Positions 39,998 through 50,299 of a stretch of DNA of 64,000 nt are shown here, in pieces. The notes beneath the pieces were generated by a model. That model was not told where the DNA came from, made no database searches, and saw only the letters and a list, made by a program, of their open reading frames with translations. Position 1 is the first letter of the stretch; the number at the start of each line of letters is the position of its first letter. Position numbers and translations under genes: made by a program. The DNA is from Dichetophora obliterata (taxonomy: Eukaryota > Arthropoda > Insecta > Diptera > Sciomyzidae). The stretch is from NCBI GenBank assembly GCA_963920525.1, contig OY986438.1, positions 178,183,093 through 178,247,092 of the forward strand. The letters run 5' to 3'.

Positions 39998-42889
39998 TAT
40001 CGCCAGTCAGACCCAAAAAAACTAAATAGGCTTTCCCTTTACTATCAAAATGTAAGGGGATTGCGTTCAAAGACGCGCGACATTTTTTTGTCAACTCAGA
40101 ATTTTTCTGAAGATATTATCGCGTTAACTGAAACTTGGTTGAACGGAGGAATTACTGACTTAGAACTGTTTGACAATAGTTTTCAAGTATATAGGAAGGA
40201 CAGACACGCTGACAATAATTCTGCAGTTGGTGGTGGTGTCCTATTAGCTGTAAGGAACTCCTGTGTTAGTTCCTTTATTGATATTCCCTGCTCTGCTAAT
40301 ATCGAACTTATATGCGTTAAGGTTGTACATTGCAATTCTAATGTATATGTTATTAATGCATACGTTCCTCCAAAGAGCAGTGTAGAGGTCTATGCAAGCC
40401 TTGCGGATTGCATAGAATTTATATTAAATTTACTTGACGTTAATGACGACATTTTATTGTTGGGCGATTTTAATTTGCCTGACTTAAAATGGCATTCTTC
40501 TGACGATGAAACACATTTTTGTGCATCTAATTCGAAGACACGCCAAGAACATATATTTGTTGACAATATATGTTCTGACTTACATCAAGTTAGTTGTATT
40601 TATAATAGTCTGGAAAGGCTGCTTGACCTAGTCTTAACTACAGACAGTAACAATGTCATTGTTCAGAAGGCACTTCATGCTTTGACTACTATTGATAATT
40701 ACCATCCACCTTTGAGTATTTGGTATAAATCCGATAGGGAGAATATGGTAAATTCAAGCTCTGTTGACACAGTTTATGAATTCAATTTCAAAAAAGCTGA
40801 CTTTTTGGGGTTGAATCATTTACTTTATAGTAAATTAAATATAATTACAGAATACATAAATAATAATAATCTTAACAGTTCAATAAATTATTTCTATACG
40901 GAGCTCTTTGCCATGTTTTCTCAGTCTGTACCATATAGTCTCAAATTTGCGAAAAATTCTGCGTACCCTTGGCACACAAAGGATTTAAAGACTCTTCGCA
41001 ACAAATGGAATAGGGCATGGAAGAAATATGTTTGTAGTTTTGACTCAAATGACCTAGAAACATACAAACGTTTGTTTCTGGAATTTGAGAATTGCTCAGC
41101 TGCATTATATAATGAGTATTTGGATAACATGAAGCTGAGTATTTTGTCTGATCCAAGAAAATTTTGGGGATTTATTAATGTTAAGAAGAAGACTGATGAA
41201 TTTCCTTCTTCTTTCAAATTTCAGGATGGATTTGCTGACAATTCCACCATTATTTGTGGCTTATTTGCCAATCTTTTTAAAGAATCATTCTGGTCAGATT
41301 CTTTTAATCCTGATTTAGCGTATTTTGATTATATGAACAACGCATCCAGAGTTTCTTTGGGGCATATATCTTTTACCTCAGAGGATATTTTTAAGTATAT
41401 TGAATCAATCGATGAGGATTTTAGCGCTGGACCAGATGGAATTCCTGCCGCAATGTTAAAACAATGCGGCTCCGTTTTGTGTCAGCCTCTCTCGTTAATT
41501 TTTAATAAATCAATTAATGAAAGTAATTTTCCTCTTTTTTGGAAAAAATCTTATATCAGTCCTATTTACAAAAAAGGTTGCAGGAACGACGTCACTAATT
41601 ATAGGCCTATCGCTAAATTGTCTTCGATTCCTAAACTTTTTGAACGAATAGTGTACGATCGAGTGAAAATTCACTGTGGGCAAGTCATGACAACTCGTCA
41701 GCATGGTTTTGTTACTGGCAGATCCACTGTGTCTAATCTCCTTGATTTCACTACATTCTGCTTAAAATCTATTGATTCTGGTAGCCAGGTCGATTGTATT
41801 TACACTGATTTTAGCAAAGCTTTTGATAAATTACCACATTATCTAATTTTATTTAAACTTAAATTAATGGGATTTCCACAATATTTTGTAAACTGGATCA
41901 AATCGTATTTGATGGAGCGATCTTATGAAATACGGTTCCGAGGCGTGTTGTCTTCTGAATTTGTTGCAGAATCGGGTGTTCCTCAAGGAAGCCACCTGGG
42001 CCCACTTCTGTTTATTTTGGCAATTAATGATGTTACCCACGTCATTAAACACTCTCATTTGCTTATTTATGCAGATGATATGAAAATATACAGAACAATT
42101 GATTCTAATGACAATTCAGACCTGCTCCAGTCAGACTTGAACTCCTTTGAGGTTTGGTGTTCTAAATATAACATGTTTTTAAATCCAGATAAATGCCAAA
42201 CTATGACCTTTTCGCGTAAAAGGAACAATTTTATTTTTGATTACAAAATTAAAGATACTGCTTTAAGTCGTGTAACTACCGTCAAAGACCTTGGTATATG
42301 CATGGATTCTAAATTGTCGTTTAACATGCATATTGATAGAATTTGTAAAAAAGCGTCTTCTGTGCTTGGTTTTATAAAACGATGGGCCAAAGAGTTTGAT
42401 AGCTTAATAACAACTACAACTCTGTATTATTCAATCGTGCGTCCTCACTTGGAGTACGCAAGTCAAGTATGGTCCCCACATTACAATGTGCATGTTGATC
42501 GTATAGAAAGAATTCAAAAACGTTTTGTTCGGTTTGCTCTAAGAGGCTTGAGTGGAACTGACACATTTAACCTTCCTCCATATGAGGATCGTTTAAAATT
42601 ATTAAAGATGCAATCTTTAAGTGAGAGAAGAAAATCTGCTGATATCGTCTACTTACACCAACTCATAACTGGTGTATTCGACTCTCCAGAGCTTCTTTCT
42701 TTTATAAATTTTAACACTAACCGTAGAAGCAGTAGAAACTCTAACAACTTGATTTATTTACCATTTAGTAGAACAAATTATATGTTAACTGCTCCATTAA
42801 ATCGCATGAGTACCTTTGTTAACTGTAACGTGTTTGATGTTAACTTGTCGAAAGGTCAACTCAAAAGTAGATTGAAAACTAATGTATGA
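39998..42889 (+). CDS. LINE ORF2: endonuclease and reverse transcriptase (Jockey/CR1-like)
   Basis: The frame is open from 39998 (after TAA) to the stop at 42887-42889, with no break in ~960 codons. Conserved sequence starts at LSLYYQNVRGLRSKTRD (40031), before any ATG; the nearest possible near-cognate start is TTG at 40061. Counting from 40061: endonuclease IIALTETWLNGG (~19-30), LLLGDFNLPDL (~133), DNYHPPLS where S-D-H is expected (~213). RT blocks are [44 protein letters not shown] (~590), SGVPQGSHLGPLLF, and IYADDMKIY with YADD at 670-673. The thumb and C-terminal part continue to RLKTNV. No RNase H. The uninterrupted frame suggests a young copy, but the missing ATG and the changed endonuclease motif need explaining. 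Confidence 0.85.
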   Translation, partial: YRQSDPKKLNRLSLYYQNVRGLRSKTRDIFLSTQNFSEDIIALTETWLNGGITDLELFDNSFQVYRKDRHADNNSAVGGGVLLAVRNSCVSSFIDIPCSANIELICVKVVHCNSNVYVINAYVPPKSSVEVYASLADCIEFILNLLDVNDDILLLGDFNLPDLKWHSSDDETHFCASNSKTRQEHIFVDNICSDLHQVSCIYNSLERLLDLVLTTDSNNVIVQKALHALTTIDNYHPPLSIWYKSDRENMVNSSSVDTVYEFNFKKADFLGLNHLLYSKLNIITEYINNNNLNSSINYFYTELFAMFSQSVPYSLKFAKNSAYPWHTKDLKTLRNKWNRAWKKYVCSFDSNDLETYKRLFLEFENCSAALYNEYLDNMKLSILSDPRKFWGFINVKKKTDEFPSSFKFQDGFADNSTIICGLFANLFKESFWSDSFNPDLAYFDYMNNASRVSLGHISFTSEDIFKYIESIDEDFSAGPDGIPAAMLKQCGSVLCQPLSLIFNKSINESNFPLFWKKSYISPIYKKGCRNDVTNYRPIAKLSSIPKLFERIVYDRVKIHCGQVMTTRQHGFVTGRSTVSNLLDFTTFCLKSIDSGSQVDCIYTDFSKAFDKLPHYLILFKLKLMGFPQYFVNWIKSYLMERSYEIRFRGVLSSEFVAESGVPQGSHLGPLLFILAINDVTHVIKHSHLLIYADDMKIYRTIDSNDNSDLLQSDLNSFEVWCSKYNMFLNPDKCQTMTFSRKRNNFIFDYKIKDTALSRVTTVKDLGICMDSKLSFNMHIDRICKKASSVLGFIKRWAKEFDSLITTTTLYYSIVRPHLEYASQVWSPHYNVHVDRIERIQKRFVRFALRGLSGTDTFNLPPYEDRLKLLKMQSLSERRKSADIVYLHQLITGVFDSPELLSFINFNTNRRSSRNSNNLIYLPFSRTNYMLTAPLNRMSTFVNCNVFDVNLSKGQLKSRLKTNV

Positions 42890-43182
42890 TTAGATCTATG
42901 TAAACGCATGGTTAGTTGTTATGTCTTGTGTTGTCCCTGAGCCCAACCCATATTATGGTGGGTAAATTTTTCTCCCTTTTGGTTTTTTATTGGACCACTT
43001 TTATCGATATCTTTGAGTTATTTCAATGATATTGGATTGGTTCTTAAAATGATCTATTGCGGAGAAAGTGTGAAAAAAGCTGTAGTAGCTGAACTCTATT
43101 GTTATTGCATGTTATTACTATACTAGAAATATTAAGTTTTGATTAATTACAACTGCCCGCTACGAGAATATAAAGGGTTTAA
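42890..43182 (+). other. Probable 3' UTR of the LINE and flank
   Basis: Non-coding DNA after the ORF2 stop. No clear poly(A) or simple-repeat tail is visible, so the 3' end of the element is not placed. Confidence 0.35.
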
Positions 43183-44889
43183 CCCTAACTAAACCCTAAC
43201 CGTCCTGATAACATTTTCATACATTGACTCCTGATAAGGGTACCCGGGTACCCGTGTGTTATTTGTATGGGAACACTGAGAGTCATAGATAAGATATGTC
43301 CGTGCATGCTTCTGTGTAGGCCTAGTGTGATGTGAAGACAATGATCGTCTTAGGCTCGTAAAGTTGATTAAATTTGGTTTGATTTTATAAAATTTTTTCG
43401 ATGTCGTGCAAACGAAATGCATCTTTTATCGAAATGAAAGTATCTGTAGGCGAATGTTCTACTGCAGCGCAATCATCCAGTGCTACAGCAAGTGCTGCTG
43501 TCCATCAGACCCCACGCCAACCCCCAAAACCATAGATTCACAATCATAGATTTTTAGAGAATTTACCATGGCAAAATAGTTATCTAAATATCTCCGCGTA
43601 AGTAATGTTAGCCAATTAGCTATGAGTAAGAAGAATTATCCTCGTTGGTACCCTACGACAAAACAAAGCTTATATCCAAGAGACCTAAGACCAAACTTCA
43701 CAGACGATATAGGTTTACTCCGATATGCATTCAACAAAATTGGAAGTGCTTTATATATCGTAACCAGGAAGAAGAAAAGCGTTTCCTTTTTGTCAGCTAT
43801 GAAGAGAGTCAGTATTAAATGGTAAAGAGGAGATTTTTGTCTTCAACAACAAAACCAAAGGCGGAGAAGATGTAATGGACCAGATGTTATCTAAATATAA
43901 CACCAAACGTAAAACAAATAGATGGTCATTAGCCATTTTTTAGAACATGATCAACGTTGCTGCGTTAGGTGCATTTTGTGTCTTTTTTATCATTCAACTA
44001 GCTTTTGTCAATTCTTTTTGACATCATTTAGCGTAAATTTGGCGATTAAAACATGAAAGAAAAGTCCACTCATAACCGAACAATACGATACACCAAAGAG
44101 CGCACTGCTTTTGAGCTTATGATCAATACAATCATTTCTGAGTTAGTTTTTCCGGACGTTACAGTCCCATCCGGTTTCACTGAGAGAGATAAAGCTGGTC
44201 GGAGGCCATCGAAGGCTCGTTGCTACATTTCCATGGCTATTGGTGGCAAATTCGACAGAAAGATACGCCAGAAATGCGATGACTGCATGCGGCCAATGTT
44301 CAACAAGCTCACTAAAGCATAGCACAATGCTGTTTTTATACCATTAAACTTTTGTTTTTTTATACCATTATAGTTTATACCCGGCATGCTTTGCGTCCCT
44401 CTACGCTAATCTTCTAAAAATTCGGCATAACAATGGAAAGGCCACGCCAATTTTTAGTACAATAGCCGACAATAATCAAATTAACTAAATTTCCAAATTT
44501 TAGTCTAATACGACCAAAACCTTCTGATATATAGCATTTTTATTGAATAGTAGGCGGTAAAAGGGAGTGGCAAATTTTTGTACTCAAAACAAATATACTG
44601 CCAAAATTTCGGCTAGATCGGCCCAGTACTTTTGGAGTATATAGTCTAAATGTGTGTAGAAATTTACGGGTAATTTGTACCCCTATCAGGAGAGTAAGGA
44701 CTATTCGACTTTGGGTCGGCTCTAAAACTACCCAAACAATGCTAGAATGCTAAAAGTGTGGAAAAACTATAGAAAATGGCTATTTGTAAGATGTCATGGA
44801 ACCTCAAATTTTCAACCTTTTTGGCTTGAAAAATATTTGACTTCGAAAACGGTTCGGGAACCCAGATACCCGCGTCAGGAGGGTAAGGG
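43183..44889 (+). mobile_element. piggyBac-like transposon, internally deleted
   Basis: TTAA at 43179-43182 and 44890-44893 flanks the element, the target duplication specific to piggyBac. The left tip reads CCCTAACTAAACCCTAACCG, and the right tip, inverted, reads CCCTTACCCTCCTGACG. Sub-terminal TCCTGA(T/C) motifs recur (GACTCCTGATAAGGGTACCC near 43225, inverted TATCAGGAG near 44687). At 1.7 kb it is shorter than autonomous elements and keeps only the second half of the transposase. Confidence 0.8.
43622..44322 (+). pseudogene. piggyBac transposase, C-terminal half
   Basis: The plus-strand frame 43622-43825 ends with YIVTRKKKSVSFLSAMKR. In the next frame comes NKTKGGEDVMDQMLSKYNTK, then RKTNRWSLAIF and NMINVAALGAFCVFF. 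This is the catalytic-core block of piggyBac transposases with an acidic D in the GG-D-MDQM motif. The 90-codon frame 44053-44322 gives GRRPSKARCYIS through RKIRQKCDDCMRPM, the cysteine-rich C-terminal domain that binds the transposon ends; several of its cysteines are lost. The N-terminal half and first Asp are deleted. Stops between blocks make it inactive. Confidence 0.8.
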
Positions 44890-44893
44890 TTAA

Positions 44894-45971
44894 ATTACAG
44901 CGTTTTTACAAAAGTCGCGCTTAATTTTTAGACTTGGGCCAAACATAATAACTCTAGTATACCTTTTAGTATACCTTGTATACCTATCAAGTACTAATAA
45001 ATTTAATAAGAAATACGTAATTTAAAAGAAAATATACTTAGAATGATTATAAAAACCTTACAATAATTTAATTATAAATTAATATATGAAACAAAAATAA
45101 AATAAAAGTTAATAATTAATTTTGCACTTAGTAGGTCTGCTTCTGTGCTTGATTGTAGGTAGAACTTGTAAGCTGCTGCAACGTTTTTCCGTACTTTTTT
45201 AGCTCTAAAGAGAGAAGAAGAACAAGCATAAAATCGCTTTTTTTGAACTTCAATGTTGAATATTTTTTTAAGTGTGTTGAAAAATTTGTTTCAGCATCAC
45301 AAGAACAAGCATTAAGACAAACAAGCATCAAGAAGAAGAACCAAATGCAAAATTAAAACTTTTTGTTTGCTTATATTATGCGATGAATAATAAATTTACC
45401 CATTCTTAAATATTAATTAATTATAAAAAGTAATATAATTGCAAGTAAGTAATTGGCAAAAACATGCCTCAGAAAACTGATCATAGCTTTCTTATTATTT
45501 AATTGTTACAGTCAAATTTTTTTGAAAATTAGTGATAAAGCTTACATTAAAGACATACTAAAAGATAAAATATTATTAAAACTACTTTTTTTATTTTTGA
45601 CGTTCTAAACTTTTTGAAATTTTTGTAATTTTCCGATATAAATTTTCGAATTTGTGCAAAAACATTTACTACAAAATTGTCTATAACTTCTGTGCTTTAA
45701 AATTGTTGCAAATTAAATTTCTAAAATATGTTAAGAAAGCATTGTTTTAAGATAATAATATCTTAATAATGAATTCAATAATGGATTAAAAAAATACCAA
45801 AATTTAATTTATTTTTTTAAGAATCTTAAATTTGTATTTTTTTTTTTTGTAAGTTTATAGAATATTTTTTTAATATAACATCTTTAATACTTACTTAACG
45901 ATTATAATAAAAAAAAATTATGGTGTACTATGTGAAATTTGTGCTGAAATTTTTTTTTTGCATATTCATAA
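44894..45971. other. AT-rich non-coding stretch
   Basis: No gene recognised; repeated A/T runs only. Confidence 0.4.
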
Positions 45972-45973
45972 TA

Positions 45974-46802
45974 CAGTGAAACCTCTCTAACTTGAACTTT
46001 CCTAACTCGAAATTCTCGAAATATCTCGAAGTAGTATTTTTGGTTTTTGCTTTTTCAAGGCCTTTTCCTTATATTTTGATATCTATAAGTCGAATTTCTC
46101 TAACTTGAATTTTTCTTCATTTCGAACCGAAATCTCATTTGTATTAGGAAAACTTTCATGCATATTAATCTCCATAACTCGAATTTCTCTCACTCACAAC
46201 AACTTCGATATTTCTGTGTGTGTTGCAATTCGAAGAAATAATTTCGTCGGAGTATCGCGCTGCGAGGGCATGATAAAAATTTAATGGCACCTTTGCTAGC
46301 TCGCGTCGAAAGATATAAAAGTTATTGTATCTTGTGCTGTGTGTATTTTGTTGGTTTATATTTTATGTAAGTAGATTTTGTAAGGAGATTTTTTGAATTT
46401 AAAGGGTAAGTGTGGCTCATTTTACAGTATTCAAGAAGATGCTTATTGACTTAACGACTTTTACTCTATGAAAGTGATAAATCTGATGATGATGAAGTTG
46501 AATGATGACGATGTTCCATCGTCAACAATTTTTGAAAGAAATCACTTCGCAGAACGGGTGCGGACATTTATTGAATCCAAACAGACATCATAATGAAACA
46601 TAATCGACAATTTAATGCAGAAAGAGAAATGTGTGTGCTAAATACAGAACAAAATTCTGAGAACTTTAACAAACATGCACATTAAATAAAATGAGCTAAA
46701 AATTAAATTATTTACATAATTTTTTTTTTCTATAACTCGATTTTTCAGTAACTCGAAGCAAAATTCTGGTCCAGTGACTTTTCGAGTCAGGGAAGTTTCA
46801 CG
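45974..46802 (+). mobile_element. pogo/Tigger-like element, internally deleted
   Basis: The left tip CAGTGAAACCTCTCTAACTT follows TA (45972-45973). The right tip, inverted, reads CGTGAAACTTCCCTGACTCG and is followed by TA (46803-46804). Many internal AACTCGAA / TCGAGTTA phrases repeat in inverted order near both ends. Between them, broken translation gives VPSSTIFERNHFAERV and LMQKEKCVLNTEQNSENF-like pieces (46515-46680). These resemble the C-terminal tail of pogo-type transposases. At 829 bp it cannot encode a full transposase. Confidence 0.7.
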
Positions 46803-46828
46803 TACTAAAACATATGTTCTGTTTTAAA

Positions 46829-48503
46829 AAGTAGGATTCTATGTTAATGTTAATGTTGTGTGGTGGAGATGCGTACTGAGACCTAAATGAGATCTATTGT
46901 ACCTCCTTCTCAAAGCTCCGCTGGGTTTGCGGATTACAGAATTTCATCCAGCCCTATTTCTCTAATGAATTTGAGAATATTCTTAGGTTCAAGGGATGAA
47001 ACCTGCTCTAGACTCAGCTCATAATTCCCCAGTGCTAGTTTACGTCTGCGAGCCACGGCGTTGCAGTTTGTAAGTAGGTGTATTGGAATCTCCTCTGCTT
47101 CTTCACAGAAATGGCAGTTACTATCGGTCTCTAAGCCCAATTTCATCAGGTGGTATTTCAGTTTACAGTGTCTTGTAAGGAACCCCGTTAGAATCCTAAG
47201 ATTCGGTTTGCCTAAGCTTATGCACAATTTTGCTCTCCGAGTGTTAAAATCTCTGAGGAGCAATTTGGATTGTCTTAGCTTTGGGAGGCTTTTCCAAATG
47301 TTTGAACGTTTATGCCTCTCCTCCCTTCTTAGTTCTTCTTTTATAGAATGTGTGCCCAATCCGCAGAAAGGTTCTGGTCCTATAAATTTTGTGGCTGCAC
47401 CCTGTCGCGCTAGACCATCGGCTTCTTCGTTACCCTGTATTCCTTTGTGTCCTGGGACCTAAAGTATAGTAACAGTGTTATTCTTGCCTAGCTCGTTGAG
47501 TTTTGTTAGGCATTCCCATGTTATTCTCGATGATATCTCACAGGAAATTAATGCTTTGATTGCTGCTTGGCTGTCTGACATCACAACTATATCCTGACCT
47601 TTGTATTTACGGTCCAGATTGAATTGTGCACACAGCTGTATTGCTAGGATTTCCGCTTGGAAGATACTGGGTGTTGTCCCTATAGATTCAAAGTGCTTGG
47701 TTCTTAACCCGTACACCCCTGCGCCTATACCTTCCAATGTCTTGGACCCATCTGTATACCATGGTATACTGTGTGGTTTCTTAACTTGCGATATCATCTC
47801 GCTGTCCCACTCTTTCTTGGTACTAAGCTTAATTCCGAAGTGTTTTTCGAAGTTATACCTTTTTACTATATCGTCTCTTGGTAGATCGATGTAGGAAGTG
47901 TGCTTTGCAATATCCTCCTTCTCTCTACTGCTGATAGTCTTACCTAAACCTGTCCCCTCTTTTGCAATGCCCAACAGAGTTCGCTTGGCTACTCCCTCTA
48001 TGACAAGGTGTAAGGGTGTTAGGTCCAGAATTACTTCTAGTGCTGCTGTAGGGCATGTCCTCATGGCCCCTGTGATGCATACACAGGCCAGTCTCTGCAC
48101 CTTTGTTAGCATATTCCTCATTGTGGTTAACTTGTTTCTCTCAGCCCATGCTATTGCACCATAGGTGAGGATGGGTCTCACCATCATGGTATACATCCAG
48201 CAGAGAATTGTTGGGTTACAACCCCAGCTTTTCCCCGCCAGGCTCCTACATACCATGAGTGCGTGCGTTGCTTTGTTTATAGTTACCTCTGCATGTCTTC
48301 TCCAGAGAAGCTTTGAATCTAGTGTAAGTCCCAGATACTTTACTTCTCCTTTGAAGGGAATTTTAGTGCCATCCATTCTCATTGTTCAGAGGTTTGGCAG
48401 GCCTCTTTTGTTAGTAAAAGGTACTATGGTGGTTTTCGCTGGGTTGATACTTAATCGCACCGTGTTGCACCACTCCTTTGTTACTGACAGTAAGTAGGAT
48501 ACT
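46829..48503 (-). mobile_element. LOA/I-like LINE, 5'-truncated, with 12-bp target duplication
   Basis: The element body is 46841-48491 on the minus strand. Its 3' end is an (ATTAAC)n-type tail (46841-46857 on the plus strand reads ATGTTAATGTTAATGTT). AAGTAGGATTCT (46829-46840) and AAGTAGGATACT (48492-48503) flank it, a 12-bp duplication with one mismatch. The 5' end cuts the reverse transcriptase just past its catalytic site, as expected from incomplete reverse transcription. Confidence 0.8.
46934..48491 (-). pseudogene. LINE RT C-terminus with RNase H domain
   Basis: A single minus-strand frame runs from the 5' truncation at 48491 to the stop at 46934 with only two interruptions. One is a TGA near 48390; the other is a TAG near 47460 where the sequence should read WVPGHKG (TGG to TAG). 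The order is NPAKTTIVPFT and GEVKYLGLTLDSKLLWRRH (RT thumb), LTYGAIAWAERN, then RNase H: WYTDGSKTLEGIGAG (first D), FQAEILAIQL (E), VVMSDSQAAIKAL (D), then NEEADGLARQG. A CCHC-like FLTRHCKLKYHLMKLG and NCHFC region follows. RNase H in a LINE ORF2 points to the I/LOA/Outcast group. Few defects suggest a relatively recent insertion. Confidence 0.8.
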
Positions 48504-48639
48504 ATACTTGGAAAATGAAATTTCATGAATTTTCCAAGCCTAATTTCGAAGCCAAATATTCGAAGTAATTGGATTCTTAGCTATGATTCTATATTCTTAG
48601 TTTTCTAAATTTGCAGCCTAAATAAAAGCTTAAATTTAG

Positions 48640-48855
48640 TTAACCGTAGAAGGCGGAATAGTCTGCGCAACTAATCATTTTTATTTTTATACTCAAAAGA
48701 GCTGCAACTACTGATGCCCTCAATCTTCCGCGATTTGGCGTCCATAAATGTTTAATAAACGAAAATGTTCTTTCATTTTGAAAGAAGTCCGCGGACAAAG
48801 TCCGCTCAGGGTTGAAAAGTCTGAACAATCTGGAAAATATGGCAAGCCTAGACAA
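48640..48855 (-). pseudogene. hAT transposase dimerisation-domain remnant
   Basis: The 71-codon minus frame contains FFQNERTFSFIKHLWTPNRG, RLRASVVAALLSIKIK and SCADYSAFYG. This resembles the C-terminal hATC dimerisation block of hAT transposases (ERSFS..K..W...R.RL....V..LL.IK). No DDE core or terminal repeats are found around it. It could be host-derived, but a degraded transposon end is simpler. Confidence 0.45.
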
Positions 48856-49207
48856 GGGGTGTCTTAATTTTTTTAATAATAATCGTTTTATTTACTATTT
48901 TTATTTATTTTACTGAGTATTTCTACTTTTTCTCAAGCTATTCATAAAAGTCAAATTCTATAATTCATAATTGTAAAAACTTAGTTCTGCTAGAGTTTTT
49001 ACCGAAAATTCTATGGCCCTTGGTAAAAGAAACTGAAAAATTCACACCTTAATTCGAATTTAGTGAGCTAACTAAGTTGCTTCTAAGGTTTCGTAGTAAT
49101 AATGCAAATTTAATAAACTTTGAGTTCAGTGCAGCTATTGTGAGTTGGTCTTGAAATCTGTCACTGAATGTGAGGTTTGACAGTTGATTTTTAATATTTC
49201 ATGCGCT

Positions 49208-50100
49208 ATGGACAATTCAAATGTAATTTTCTCATTTTTTCCAAGTTAATTATTGTTTATTTAGTTTAATTAATAATTATAGAAACGAGGAAGAGATCGC
49301 AACTGGACATGGGAGGAAAAGGAATTCCTCAAGGAGGTCATCACTCCAATTGTTGAGATTGTGGACTTAAAAGCCAACAACATGCAAATGATTGCAAAGA
49401 AAAATGTCGCTTGGAATCATATTGCAAAGGAAATGAAATGCAATGGAGTCGATTCATCCATTCCCAAGTTAAAGGCTCAGTGGAATAGGATGAAGACGTC
49501 AGCATGCACAAATATTTCGTCTTTCAAAAGAGCAGTCTCTGCAACTGGTGGCGGCCCTGAGCCAAAAGAAACAGATGAACTGGATTACGCCACAGAGGAA
49601 TTATTGCCGCTGGAATTTGAGGATGACGATGCTCCATTTGATAGCAATGCGCATTACAGCGGTGCTTTAAAGGGTGCAGGTGACAGTGGCGCACGTTGTA
49701 ATGCGGTTGAAGGAAGTGCTGGTGCTGCAAGAAGTGGTGCTGAAGGAGGAGGTCGGGGTGCTGATGCAAGAAGTGGTAGTGGAAGTAGGGGGTGGTGGTG
49801 CTGCTGCGACAAGTGGAGCTGGCGTGGACAGAGCTAATAATGGCTCAGGTAGCAGTGGCAAAAGTGCCAGTAGCAGATGTGGTGAAATCAGTCGGGCAAT
49901 TGTTGAGGATGTGCTGACAATAACTGTATTATTACTGGCATTACACTCGCGGAGTGGTTGGTGAAAAAACTCCACAAAATATAATCAAAAGAAAACTGTA
50001 ACTAGTTCTGACGTTTTTAAAAAGAAATTGGAACAAATTGAGGTTGAAATTGCCAATGAGAAAGAATTATTTAAAATTAAAAAAAGAAATTAAATTCAAA
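49208..50100 (+). pseudogene. Myb/SANT-like DNA-binding protein of the Harbinger element
   Basis: Proposed model: exon 1 49208-49222 (MDNSN), a 60-bp intron 49223-49282 (GTAATT...TTATAG), then exon 2 from 49283 reading KRGRDRNWTWEEKEFLKEV. The Myb/SANT-like helices (W-T-W-E-E-K-E-F to VAWNHIAKEM and KLKAQWNRMK) fill the first ~75 residues. An acidic LDYATEELLPLEFEDDDAP and a Gly/Ala/Ser-rich stretch follow. A frameshift near 49785-49795 moves the frame to GGGGAAATSGAG, and others near 49960-50040 break the C-terminal helix (KKLEQIEVEIANEKELFKI). In Harbinger elements such proteins bind the ends and help the transposase. A zeste-like host gene is the alternative; the flanking ends favour the transposon. 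Confidence 0.6.
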
Positions 50101-50299
50101 AAATTAGAATTGCTTAATATGCAAATTCGAAATTGACAAATGTAAACAAGACCAGCACAAGACTGCACACCCTCGATAGGTCCTACCACATCCATGAAGT
50201 AATGCATTCTTATGCTATGCGCCCTGTACTTTTAAGGAACAATAAAAAGAGCTAAAAGTACAAATTATAGTTCAAATAAAATGGACATTTATTTATATC

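Noticed and set aside
43179..43205. Interstitial telomere repeat
   Set aside because: Better explained as a piggyBac terminal repeat next to its TTAA target. The partner end at 44889 matches.
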